A stretch of 25,013 bases of DNA from GCA-020344555 sp964548955 (lineage in GTDB: Bacteria > Planctomycetota > Phycisphaerae > UBA1845), in the NCBI GenBank assembly GCA_964548955.1, contig CAZJTP010000044.1:1-25013 (forward strand). The letters run 5' to 3'. How positions within the stretch are numbered: position 1 is the first letter of the stretch; every line of letters begins with the position of its first letter. This document shows, in pieces, positions 8,143 to 15,658 of this stretch. Below the pieces are notes generated by a model, which saw only the letters and a program-made list of their open reading frames with translations, did not search any database and was not told the origin of the DNA. A program made the position numbers and the translations under genes.

Positions 8143-9281
8143 TTCATCGCCTCGGCGAAGACTCGTTGGGCGGCTGACACACCCGCGCCGATAGTCACAT
8201 CGAAGCCCTGGCCGGCAAGCGTCAGCTCCAACGCGCCGATCACACCGAGCGTGTCGAAGGCATCGACATAGCCCATATGCGAGAATCGGATGATCTTGCC
8301 CTTCAGGTCGCCCTGCCCTCCGGCGATCTGGAAGCCGAATTTGCCCCGCATGGTCTTCCGAAGGGCTGCCTCGTCCACACCGTCGGGCACGATCATGGCC
8401 GTGACCGAGTCGACCGGGTCAACCGGGTACACCTTCAGGCCGATCGCTTGCGCCGCAGCCCGGGTCGCACGGGCGAGCATGGTTGTCTCAGCCCAGACGT
8501 TTTCCAGCCCGCGCTCCTTGATGATACGCAGAGCGTGCAGCGCGCCGCGTACAAGCATCAGGGCCGGTGTATAGGGTGCGTCGAACGTCTCGTGTGACTT
8601 GCGATAGGCCTTCAGGTCATTGTAAAACGTAGGCATCTTCCCCGAGTCGATCCGCTCCCACGCCCGGTCGTTGACGGCTGCGAAGCCAAGCCCCGCGGGC
8701 AACATCAATGCCTTCTGCGAGCCGGTCACGTACACGTCGACGCCCCACTCGTCCATTTTGACGGGCAGCGTCCCGACGGCTGTGATCCCGTCGACCAGAA
8801 GAAGCGCCCCGCGCTCCCGCGTAATCCGCGCGATTCCCTGCACGTCGGTGAGCGCCGTTGTGGATGTCTCACTATGGACGAGAATCACGGTGTCGATCTT
8901 GGGATCGGCATCCATAGCCTTTGTGATGTCCGCCGGCTTGGCGCCATGGCCCCATTCGATGTCAAGTGGCGCGTGGTCGATATCGAACGCCGCACACACT
9001 TTGACCCACCGTTCCCCAAACTTGCCGTTCCTGATCACCAGCGCCTTGTGTCCCGGCGGGCAGCAACCGACGATCGCCCCTTCCATGGCCGCCGTGCCGC
9101 TGCCGGTGAACAACATGCAGAGTGCTTTTGTCTGGAACAGGTATTGCAGAAGCTCGTGGACCTCCTTGTACATACCCCGATAGAAGGCCGTGCGATGGTG
9201 CTCCATCGGTTTGGCCATCTCCAGCAAGATCTCCTCGGGAACCATCGTCGGTCCGGGCGTGAACAGTCGTAACTTCTTCAT
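8139..9281 (-). CDS. Class V aminotransferase (alanine-glyoxylate / serine-pyruvate type)
   Basis: A 380-residue fold-type I PLP enzyme of the class V aminotransferase family. It begins with the family signature FTPGPTMVPEEIL, followed by MEHHRTAFY, the cofactor phosphate loop FTGSGTAAMEGA (58-69), D164 in LLVDGITAVGT (pyridine nitrogen) and the Schiff-base lysine K190 in TGSQKALMLPAGL. The C-terminal domain has IRFSHMGYVD near 352-361. It would move amino groups between serine or alanine and glyoxylate or pyruvate in the cytosol. Some members of this subgroup work in serine formation or with phosphoserine, so the physiological substrate is open. Length is typical. AAGGGGA seven bases upstream supports the start. 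Confidence 0.88.
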   Translation of the reverse strand: MKKLRLFTPGPTMVPEEILLEMAKPMEHHRTAFYRGMYKEVHELLQYLFQTKALCMLFTGSGTAAMEGAIVGCCPPGHKALVIRNGKFGERWVKVCAAFDIDHAPLDIEWGHGAKPADITKAMDADPKIDTVILVHSETSTTALTDVQGIARITRERGALLLVDGITAVGTLPVKMDEWGVDVYVTGSQKALMLPAGLGFAAVNDRAWERIDSGKMPTFYNDLKAYRKSHETFDAPYTPALMLVRGALHALRIIKERGLENVWAETTMLARATRAAAQAIGLKVYPVDPVDSVTAMIVPDGVDEAALRKTMRGKFGFQIAGGQGDLKGKIIRFSHMGYVDAFDTLGVIGALELTLAGQGFDVTIGAGVSAAQRVFAEAMK

Positions 9282-9335
9282 GATCAGTCCCCTTATTTAG
9301 CTCCTTGCCTATCTGCAACACACTATTAATACAGC

Positions 9336-9341
9336 ATTATA
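9336..9341 (-). promoter_or_regulatory. Possible -10 element for the aminotransferase
   Basis: Minus-strand TATAAT lies 55 bp before the start codon. No good -35 hexamer is found at the usual spacing, so this is only a candidate. Confidence 0.3.
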
Positions 9342-9417
9342 CGGCCACCGCGAGGAACGCCTAGCGGGGCGCCCCGTCCAGGCTCCGCATAAGGAAGCTC
9401 CGCGATGTCGGCGGAGG

Positions 9418-9478
9418 TCTCGCTGGGCCGAGAATGCCTTCTCGGCTCATTCGTGCGAGAAAGGATTCTCGCACGAGC
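9418..9478 (+). repeat. 61-bp double-hairpin repeat, copy 1
   Basis: 57 of 61 bases match 9530-9590. It holds two perfect inverted repeats. Hairpin A is GCCGAGAA-TGCC-TTCTCGGC (9427-9446). Hairpin B has 11-base arms TCGTGCGAGAA and TTCTCGCACGA around the loop AGGA (9451-9476). Confidence 0.85.
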
Positions 9479-9529
9479 GGCCTTGCCAAATGCTCCTGCA
9501 ACTTTCGTTCCGCCGGCCCCGGAATCTCT

Positions 9530-9590
9530 TCTCGCTGGGCCGATAATTCCTTCTCGGCTCATTTGTGTGAGAAAGGATTCTCGCACGAGC
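9530..9590 (+). repeat. 61-bp double-hairpin repeat, copy 2
   Basis: Second copy, 112 bp downstream of the first. In hairpin B (9563-9588) the two changes, C to T at 9564 and 9568, both turn C-G pairs into U-G wobble pairs in plus-strand RNA, so the 11-bp stem can still form. Hairpin A (9539-9558) carries one mismatch and a loop change. Confidence 0.85.
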
Positions 9591-9690
9591 CTGCGGTACG
9601 TACCCTAGTGCGGTTGCCGGGTCGCTCCGTGCGCGGGACAGTACCGGATGTATCGCAGAATGATCCCACGAACTCAGGAGACAGGGTGTT

Positions 9691-10110
9691 ATGAAATCGC
9701 TCCGCCGCGAGCTGTGGTTTGAGGTTCCTACTCGTCGCGCCTTTGTCAACATCACGCCGAAGGTGGAGGACGCCTTGCGCGAGAGCGGCGTCCGCGACGG
9801 GCTGTGCCTGGTCAACGCCATGCACATAACAGCCAGCGTGTTTATCAACGACGACGAATCCGGCTTGCACCAGGATTACGAGGAGTGGCTCGAGAAGCTC
9901 GCACCGCATGAGCCGATCGAGCACTACCGACATAATCGCACCGGCGAGGACAATGGCGACGCCCACCTTAAACGCCAAGTGATGGGACGTGAGGTCGTGG
10001 TGGCTGTCACCGACGGCCGGCTCGATTTCGGTCCGTGGGAGCAGATCTTCTATGGCGAATTCGACGGCCGACGCCGCAAACGTGTGCTCGTCAAGATCAT
10101 CGGAGAATAG
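9691..10110 (+). CDS. YjbQ / UPF0047 family protein (secondary thiamine-phosphate synthase type)
   Basis: A 139-residue YjbQ-family enzyme. Conserved blocks are GLCLVNAMHITASVFIND (37-54; H45, T47, S49), DAHLKRQVMG (90-99; H92) and the end of the fold GPWEQIFYGEFDG (114-126). An E. coli member has weak thiamine-phosphate synthase activity; the true role of the family is unsettled. It is a small trimeric cytosolic protein in solved examples. Length is exactly typical. AGGAG ten bases upstream supports the ATG. A gene for a small membrane protein follows 94 bp downstream on the same strand. Confidence 0.9.
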   Translation: MKSLRRELWFEVPTRRAFVNITPKVEDALRESGVRDGLCLVNAMHITASVFINDDESGLHQDYEEWLEKLAPHEPIEHYRHNRTGEDNGDAHLKRQVMGREVVVAVTDGRLDFGPWEQIFYGEFDGRRRKRVLVKIIGE

Positions 10111-10113
10111 GCG

Positions 10114-10168
10114 GATTGCGGATTGTTCGGCGCACTGGTCAATCGACAATCTCCAATCGACAATTTCC
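10114..10168 (+). repeat. Short direct repeats after the yjbQ-like gene
   Basis: GATTGCGGATTG at 10114-10125 is identical to 3162-3173. It is followed by a 14-bp tandem pair, 10141-10154 and 10155-10168 (AATCGACAATCTCC and AATCGACAATTTCC, one difference). Both tracts sit directly after a gene end. Confidence 0.6.
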
Positions 10169-10204
10169 AGCGGACAACTTTCGATTAGCAGCAGGAGTGA
10201 CACG

Positions 10205-10477
10205 ATGAAGCTCAATGTTAAATCATTTGCACTAACTTGCGGTGTGTTGTGGGCTTTGGGCCTGTTGTGCATCACGTGGTGGATCATCCTGTTCGATGGG
10301 TCTACCGGTGAGGCGACCCTCATCGGCAGGGTCTACCGGGGCTACACCATCAGCCCGATTGGCAGCCTCATCGGCCTCGTCTGGGCGTTTTTCGACGGCC
10401 TTATCGGCGGGGCGATCTTCGCATGGGTATACAACCTGTTCGTTGGACGCCCATCGACACCGGTCGAAGCAGCATAA
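10205..10477 (+). CDS. Small membrane protein (holin-like annotation family)
   Basis: A 90-residue protein with two hydrophobic spans, residues 8-30 (including TWWIILF) and about 50-80 (PIGSLIGLVWAFFDGLIGGA). A conserved-looking middle reads GRVYRGYTISPIGS (41-54), and the tail is short and polar. I recall near-identical small proteins labelled bacteriophage holin in databases, but nothing around it is phage-like, so that name should be treated with caution. The glycine-rich second span and small size fit an inner-membrane channel or assembly protein. AGGAG seven bases before the ATG at 10205 fixes the start; the frame is open further upstream but without support. Confidence 0.8.
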   Translation: MKLNVKSFALTCGVLWALGLLCITWWIILFDGSTGEATLIGRVYRGYTISPIGSLIGLVWAFFDGLIGGAIFAWVYNLFVGRPSTPVEAA

Positions 10478-10862
10478 CCGCGTCGGCCAGATCCAGAGAC
10501 TTGACAGTCATTCTCCCGTTCTCCGAGGGAATGCCCGGGGGCATCCCAGAATGGGCGGCACTCGACTGCCCGCCCCGGCGAGTCTGCGAGACGCATTTGG
10601 CACACGATTTGCATCACGGTCTGACGGCCTCCGGAGCTTGTCAGAGGTGTCTGGGGTCCGGTTTGCGCCCTGGGAGTGGTGTGTGGGCGGTATTTGATCA
10701 GCACGGAGGATTTTCCCGCGCTATGAATGTGCGGCGCTCAGCCGGTGACGGAGTTGCGTAAATAGCATTTGTTCGATGACGTCGCGGTCTGTAGGCTCGC
10801 CCCAGGCCGGGCGCGTCGATTCCCGCACCCGGGCCGAGGGCATTAACCACAGAGGATAGAGG
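10478..10862. other. Intergenic region before iorA
   Basis: No gene is supported. A GC-rich inverted repeat, roughly GGGAATGCCC / GGGCATCCC, lies at 10527-10547 without a T-run. A sigma-54-type promoter sequence lies at 10598-10613. Ribosome-site sequence is found immediately before 10863. Confidence 0.5.
10598..10613 (+). promoter_or_regulatory. Sigma-54-type -24/-12 promoter candidate
   Basis: TGGCACACGATTTGCA matches the TGGCAYRNNNNTTGCW consensus at every defined base, with the GG and GC dinucleotides ten bases apart. It points toward the iorA-iorB/acd genes. The predicted start near 10625 would leave a leader of about 240 bases. No enhancer-binding activator gene is in the window. Confidence 0.5.
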
Positions 10863-12485
10863 ATGACAGTGATGCGTGAGCTTTTTCTCGGCGATGAGGC
10901 CGTCGGCATCGCAGCCATCGATGCCGGTATCAGTGGTGTGTTTTCGTATCCCGGCACACCGGCGACGGAGATCCTCGAGTTCATCCGGGCGCAAACAGCC
11001 GGTAACGGGCAAGTGTCGAGCCAATGGTCCGCCAACGAGAAGGTGGCGTATGAAGAGGCGATGGGGATGTCGTACGCCGGCAAGCGTTCGCTGGTGGCGA
11101 TGAAGCACGTCGGGCTGAACGTCGCAGCCGACCCGTTCATCAACTCAGCTATCACCGGGGCGCATGGTGCGCTGGTCCTGGCGGTCGCGGACGATCCGGG
11201 CATGCACTCGTCGCAAAACGAACAGGACAGCCGTTACTACGCCGAGTTCGCCCAGATCCCGGCGTTCGAGCCCTCCAATCAGCAAGAGGCCTACGACATG
11301 ACCCGCGAGGCGTTTGAGCTGTCGGAGCGGCTCGGTTTGCCCGTGATGATCCGGTTGGTGACGCGTCTGGCACACAGCCGGGCCAACGTCGTTCGAAGTG
11401 AACCTTCGGAGGTGCCTTCGTCCGTCAACGTTGTGCCTGATCCGCGTGATTGGACCTTGCTGCCGGTCAACGCCCGCCGGCGGTTCCGCCGGTTGCTTGA
11501 TCTTCAAGAGGAGCTTCGTGAGTTCTCGGCAGGTTCGCCCTACAACAAGCTGACCTTGCGCGGCGGCAAGGGCATCATCGCATCGGGCATCGCCTACAAC
11601 TATGTCCGCGAGGTGATTGGGCCTGATTCGGCGCAGTCGGTGTTGAAGATCGGCACCTATCCTATTCCGGTTCGATTGGTCCGAAAGCTCGTCGACCACT
11701 GCGGAGAAATCCTTGTCGTTGAGGAGGGCTACCCCTACATCGAAACACGGCTCAACGGTCTGCTGGGTCTTCCCGGAAAGGCGATCCACGGCAAGCGAAG
11801 CGGTCGGTTGCCGATGGACGGCGAGATGTTGGCGGACCTTGTGCGCGCGGCGTTGGGCATGCCGGCGCTCGAGACGCCCGACGTGGTGGAGGGATTGCCG
11901 GGGCGTCCGCCGGCGCTGTGCAACGGGTGCCCTCACTGTGACAGCTTCAAGGCAATTCTGGAGGCGACTGCTCGCGACGATCAAGCGATTCTGTTCAGCG
12001 ATATCGGATGCTACACGCTCGCTGCGCTGCCGCCGTATAACGCGGTTCATTCCTGCGTCGATATGGGATCGTCGATCAGCATGGCCCACGGGGCGGCCAA
12101 GGCGGGCGTGCACCCCGTACTATGCACGATCGGCGATTCGACCTTTACCCACTCGGGAATGACCCCGCTGATCGGCGCGGCCCACGCTGACGCCAACATG
12201 ACGGTCATCATCCTGGACAACGCCACGGTTGCCATGACCGGAGGGCAGGAGGTGTTTGTTACCGGCAAGGGCTTCCTGCGTCTGCTGAAGGGGCTCGGCG
12301 TCAATGAGGATCACCTCATCTTCATCGAGCCGCATCCGAAGAACGAGAAGAAGAATGTCGAGATGCTTCGGCGTGAGATCAATCATCGCGGTTTTTCCGT
12401 GGTGGTGGCGTCTCGGCCCTGCATCCACATCAAGCGGAAGATCACCGACGCGAAACCGACCGCCACAGTCTCCGCGCCGGGCTGA
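10863..12485 (+). CDS. iorA: Indolepyruvate:ferredoxin oxidoreductase alpha subunit, lacking the ferredoxin domain
   Basis: A 540-residue IorA-type subunit. With IorB it oxidatively decarboxylates aryl 2-oxo acids to acyl-CoA with ferredoxin as acceptor. The N-terminal pyrimidine-binding domain has SYPGTPATEI (28-37) and NEKVAYEEAMG (58-68). The thiamine diphosphate domain has GDSTFTHSG (424-432) and N453. Cys353 and Cys356 in CNGC, Cys383 in DIGCYT and Cys520 in RPC match the spacing style of the single proximal [4Fe-4S] cluster of two-subunit oxidoreductases. Usual IorA proteins exceed 600 residues because they end in a domain with two more clusters; here the chain stops after PCIHIKRK and a short tail, with no CxxCxxC set. 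The start has GAGG seven bases upstream; Met4 is an alternative. The partner gene begins 55 bp downstream. Confidence 0.88.
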   Translation: MTVMRELFLGDEAVGIAAIDAGISGVFSYPGTPATEILEFIRAQTAGNGQVSSQWSANEKVAYEEAMGMSYAGKRSLVAMKHVGLNVAADPFINSAITGAHGALVLAVADDPGMHSSQNEQDSRYYAEFAQIPAFEPSNQQEAYDMTREAFELSERLGLPVMIRLVTRLAHSRANVVRSEPSEVPSSVNVVPDPRDWTLLPVNARRRFRRLLDLQEELREFSAGSPYNKLTLRGGKGIIASGIAYNYVREVIGPDSAQSVLKIGTYPIPVRLVRKLVDHCGEILVVEEGYPYIETRLNGLLGLPGKAIHGKRSGRLPMDGEMLADLVRAALGMPALETPDVVEGLPGRPPALCNGCPHCDSFKAILEATARDDQAILFSDIGCYTLAALPPYNAVHSCVDMGSSISMAHGAAKAGVHPVLCTIGDSTFTHSGMTPLIGAAHADANMTVIILDNATVAMTGGQEVFVTGKGFLRLLKGLGVNEDHLIFIEPHPKNEKKNVEMLRREINHRGFSVVVASRPCIHIKRKITDAKPTATVSAPG

Positions 12486-12540
12486 GTTCGGTTTGTGCTT
12501 GTTGTTTGCTGCGTGCGAATCTCCCAGAAGGATTGATCTG

Positions 12541-15500
12541 ATGGAACACAATCTGATTCTAGCGGGCGTCGGTGGACAGGGAATCCTGACGATCGCGCAG
12601 GCAATCTCCCTGGCGGTCATTCGTCGTGGGTGGAGCGTCAAGCAGTCTGAAGTGCATGGGATGTCGCAGCGGGGAGGCGCGGTCCAGTCCCACCTGCGCT
12701 TCGCGGATCATGAACTCTACAGCGATCAGATCCCGCGCGGACAGGCGGATATGGTCCTCGCCATCGAGCCGCTCGAGGCGCTACGCTACGTCCAATACCT
12801 CAACGAACAGGGCACGATCGTCGCCAGCACCGTACCTTTCGTTAACATTCCCGACTATCCGCCAATCGAGCCGGTCCTTGAAAAGATCGCGAGATTCCCC
12901 AGGCACGTGCTCGTCGACGCGGACAGGCTTGCCCGGGCAGCCGGATCAGGACGGGCCGTCAACACCGTCATGCTCGGGGCTGCCTCCGGGTTGCTCGGGC
13001 TGGATTGCGCCGAGGTCGAGGCCGCCGTCGCGGAGCTGTTTGACCGCAAGGGCCCCGCGATTGTTGAGGTGAACCAGCGGGCGTGCCGCTTTGGACGCAA
13101 CGCCGCCGGCGCCTATCTCGACGGGCTGGAGCGGGGGGCTTCCGCGAAAGAGGTGCGTCACTGGATTGAAACGCTTCCGCCCGACCAACTCACGGAGGAG
13201 GGAGGACCTGATATCACCGATCTGGTGTTGCAGTCCCCGGGAAACGAACTCTCCCGTCCCGAAGGGCACGCCGTCAGCCAGATACTCGAGCAGATTTACC
13301 TGGAGGGTCGGCGGCAGCTTTACGAGCATGAGGTCTACAACCTGGTTGAACTCGTTGGGGCGATCTCCCCGCCGCGGCACCGCTTCATCGCCAAGGGTGA
13401 CGAGGTAACAGCCGAGATGCTGGACCGGTTCCCCGGTGATAAGGTCGTGCTCAAGATCGTCTCGCCGGACATCGTTCACAAGAGTGAAGCAGGTGCCATC
13501 ATCTTCGTGCCCAAGGAGCTGGAAACGGTCAACCGCGAGATGGAGCAACTCATCGCCCGCCTATCCCGCACCACGGAGAACATTGTCGGCGTCCTGATGA
13601 TCGAGTTCGTCGAGCGAGTTGAACTGGGGTTCGGACAGGAACTTTTCGTCGGTATCCGTTCGACACGTGAGTTCGGCGCGATCATCGCCGCGGGTTTGGG
13701 TGGTATTGATACGGAGTATCTGGCGAGCAAGATGAAGCCGGGGATCGCCGTCGCCAAGGCACTGGCTGTCGACACCACCGCCGAAGAGTTCCTGGAACTC
13801 TTCAAGTCGACGGCCGCGTACGACATTCTCGCCGGTCGGGCGCGAGGCCGGCATCGTGTCGTATCCGACGGGGAATTGCTGCGTTGCTTCCGGGCGTTCA
13901 TCGCGGTTGCACGCCGTCTGTGCGTCGATCGGGGTGAGGAAGGGCCCGATCTGCAGGAGTTGGAAGTCAATCCGTTCGCTTTCGCGCGGCAGAAGATGAT
14001 CCCGCTTGACGGGCATGGCGCGTTGGCTCCGGCAACGAAGACGCCGCAACCACGACCGCTGTCCAAGGTCGAGAAGCTGCTGGAACCGCAGTCGATGGCG
14101 ATTCTGGGTGCGTCGACCAAACGCGCGAACTTCGGGCGGATCATCCTGAAGAACATCAAGGATTGCGGGTACCCGACGGATCATCTCTACGTGATCAAAG
14201 AGGGTGTCGAGGAGTTGGATCAGGTGCGTTGCGTCCCGACCATCGACGCTCTACCGGAGAAGGTTGACCTGTTGGTGATTGCCACGGCGGCGGGAGACAT
14301 GCCGGAGCTGATCAATCAGGTCACCAATAGCCGGAAAGCCTCATCGGTCATCGTCATTCCCGGCGGGATGGGTGAGACGGAGGGGACGGAGGATCTCGAG
14401 GCGAAGACTCGTGATGCCATTCTTGCGTCACGCAACCAGTCCGACGGTGGGCTGATCGTGCTCGGCGGCAACTGCCTCGGCGTGCGATCGCGCCCCGGCA
14501 AGTACGACACTTTCTTCATTCCGGAGGGCAAGCTCGACGCTCGCCGCGACGCTCCGCCCAGACGAGCGGCGCTCATCTCGCAGAGCGGTGCGTTTATCAT
14601 CTCTCGGATGAGCAATCTTCAGCTTCTCGACCCAACGCTTGCGGTCTCGCTGGGAAATCAGATCGACCTGACCGTGTCCGACGTGCTGCGGATCGTCGGT
14701 GATCGGGACGACGTCGACTGCATCGGCGTGTACGTCGAAGGATTCAACGACATGGACGGCCTGGCCTTCGTACGGGCGACCCAGGATGTCGCCGAGTCCG
14801 GCAAGGTCGTCATCTTCTACAAAGCCGGTCGGACCGCTCCCGGACGGGCGGCGACCGCGGGTCATACAGCCTCAGTCGCCGGTGACTACGACGTGTGTCA
14901 GACCGCTGTCGTCAACGCCGGCGCAATCGTGACCGACACCTTCAAAGAGTTCGAGCAGCTTATGGAGTTGGCCACCGCCCTGCATGGTAAGAAGGTCGGC
15001 GGACGGCGGATCGGCGTGATCAGCAATGCGGGCTACGAGACGGTGGGAATGGCCGACGCGATTCTCGGTGCCCGTTACCAGCTTGAGATCCCCGAACTGG
15101 CCAAGACCACAGCCGGGCGAATCCGGAAGAAGCTGACGGAGCAGAGACTTGACACGCTCGTTAACGTGAGGAACCCGCTTGATCTAACGCCGATGGCCAA
15201 TGAGGACGCATACGAAGCATGTGCCCGCGCGATGCTCGAGGATGACGAAATCGACGCTGTTGTTGTCGCCGTCGTGCCGCTTACGCCGCAGCTCTTGACG
15301 ACGCCGGAGGAACTCAGGAAGGGCGGATCGCTGGTTGAGAGGCTGACGATGCTGCTTCGCGAGTCACCCAAACCGTTGATTGCCGTTATCGATTCAGGCG
15401 CGCCGTATGGTATGATGGCCCATGCACTTCGTGAGGGTGGCGTGCCGACGTTCGGTTCCTGTGACCAGGCAGTCCGCTCCCTGGGCCGATACCTGTGCCA

Positions 15501-15579
15501 TCGCACGGGACGCGCCCGCTCCGTGGTGCGATCTCCTGAGACACAACCAGCGGAACTGCCCGTAACAGCCCGCACGTGA
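12541..15579 (+). CDS. Fusion: IorB with ADP-forming acyl-CoA synthetase (beta then alpha)
   Basis: A 1012-residue protein; AAGGA eight bases upstream fixes the ATG at 12541. Residues 1-190 are the IorB / pyruvate-oxidoreductase gamma-type subunit (GVGGQGI at 9-15, EVHGMSQRGGAV at 37-48). After a linker (about 195-260), residues 262-490 form an ATP-grasp domain like the beta part of ADP-forming acetyl-CoA synthetase, with His313 in PDIVHKSEAG. Residues 510-985 form the alpha part: CoA-binding fold (ILGAS, 521-525), GGNCLG (642-647), SQSGA (680-684), and His775 in GHTASVAG, the expected phosphohistidine. All key residues look intact. The protein would accept acyl-CoA from IorAB and release acid while making ATP. 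The order beta-alpha differs from the alpha-beta order of many single-chain synthetases. The next gene is convergent. Confidence 0.9.
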   Translation: MEHNLILAGVGGQGILTIAQAISLAVIRRGWSVKQSEVHGMSQRGGAVQSHLRFADHELYSDQIPRGQADMVLAIEPLEALRYVQYLNEQGTIVASTVPFVNIPDYPPIEPVLEKIARFPRHVLVDADRLARAAGSGRAVNTVMLGAASGLLGLDCAEVEAAVAELFDRKGPAIVEVNQRACRFGRNAAGAYLDGLERGASAKEVRHWIETLPPDQLTEEGGPDITDLVLQSPGNELSRPEGHAVSQILEQIYLEGRRQLYEHEVYNLVELVGAISPPRHRFIAKGDEVTAEMLDRFPGDKVVLKIVSPDIVHKSEAGAIIFVPKELETVNREMEQLIARLSRTTENIVGVLMIEFVERVELGFGQELFVGIRSTREFGAIIAAGLGGIDTEYLASKMKPGIAVAKALAVDTTAEEFLELFKSTAAYDILAGRARGRHRVVSDGELLRCFRAFIAVARRLCVDRGEEGPDLQELEVNPFAFARQKMIPLDGHGALAPATKTPQPRPLSKVEKLLEPQSMAILGASTKRANFGRIILKNIKDCGYPTDHLYVIKEGVEELDQVRCVPTIDALPEKVDLLVIATAAGDMPELINQVTNSRKASSVIVIPGGMGETEGTEDLEAKTRDAILASRNQSDGGLIVLGGNCLGVRSRPGKYDTFFIPEGKLDARRDAPPRRAALISQSGAFIISRMSNLQLLDPTLAVSLGNQIDLTVSDVLRIVGDRDDVDCIGVYVEGFNDMDGLAFVRATQDVAESGKVVIFYKAGRTAPGRAATAGHTASVAGDYDVCQTAVVNAGAIVTDTFKEFEQLMELATALHGKKVGGRRIGVISNAGYETVGMADAILGARYQLEIPELAKTTAGRIRKKLTEQRLDTLVNVRNPLDLTPMANEDAYEACARAMLEDDEIDAVVVAVVPLTPQLLTTPEELRKGGSLVERLTMLLRESPKPLIAVIDSGAPYGMMAHALREGGVPTFGSCDQAVRSLGRYLCHRTGRARSVVRSPETQPAELPVTART

Positions 15580-15634
15580 CACGCAACTGCACGAGCGATG
15601 GTATCCTCCACCCCTGTCGGTACTTGTCCAGCGC

Positions 15635-15658
15635 GTAGGTCGGGTCAGCAGACCCGAC
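15635..15658 (+). repeat. Dispersed hairpin repeat, second family, copy 1
   Basis: Holds the perfect inverted repeat GTCGGGTC-AGCA-GACCCGAC (15639-15658). The 24-bp unit matches 21 of 24 bases of 18217-18240 read on the minus strand. It overlaps the iscU stop codon and lies between the convergent iorB/acd and iscU ends, where it could act as a two-way 3-prime end structure. Confidence 0.7.

Larger units (their letters stand above)
9282..9690. other. Divergent intergenic region rich in hairpins
   Basis: No gene is supported. The region holds a 12-bp perfect palindrome CGGGGCGCCCCG at 9365-9376 and two copies of a 61-bp double-hairpin repeat. AGGAG at 9676-9680 serves the gene starting at 9691. 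Confidence 0.55.

Noticed and set aside
9326..9586. Minus-strand frame through the 61-bp repeats
   Set aside because: The peptide merely reflects the repeated DNA; the hairpins explain the region better.
9418..9590. Possible CRISPR array
   Set aside because: Only two units, each 61 bp with internal hairpins and a 51-bp interval; no further repeats and no cas genes.
10527..10547. GC-rich inverted repeat as an intrinsic terminator
   Set aside because: No T-run follows the stem, so intrinsic termination is not supported.
11145..12113. 322-codon antisense frame inside iorA
   Set aside because: Shadow of a high-GC gene; its translation is Arg/His-rich and unlike any protein family.
12304..12540. 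Upstream extension of the IorB fusion frame
   Set aside because: It overlaps iorA in another frame; the ATG at 12541 has a good ribosome site and begins the conserved IorB N-terminus.
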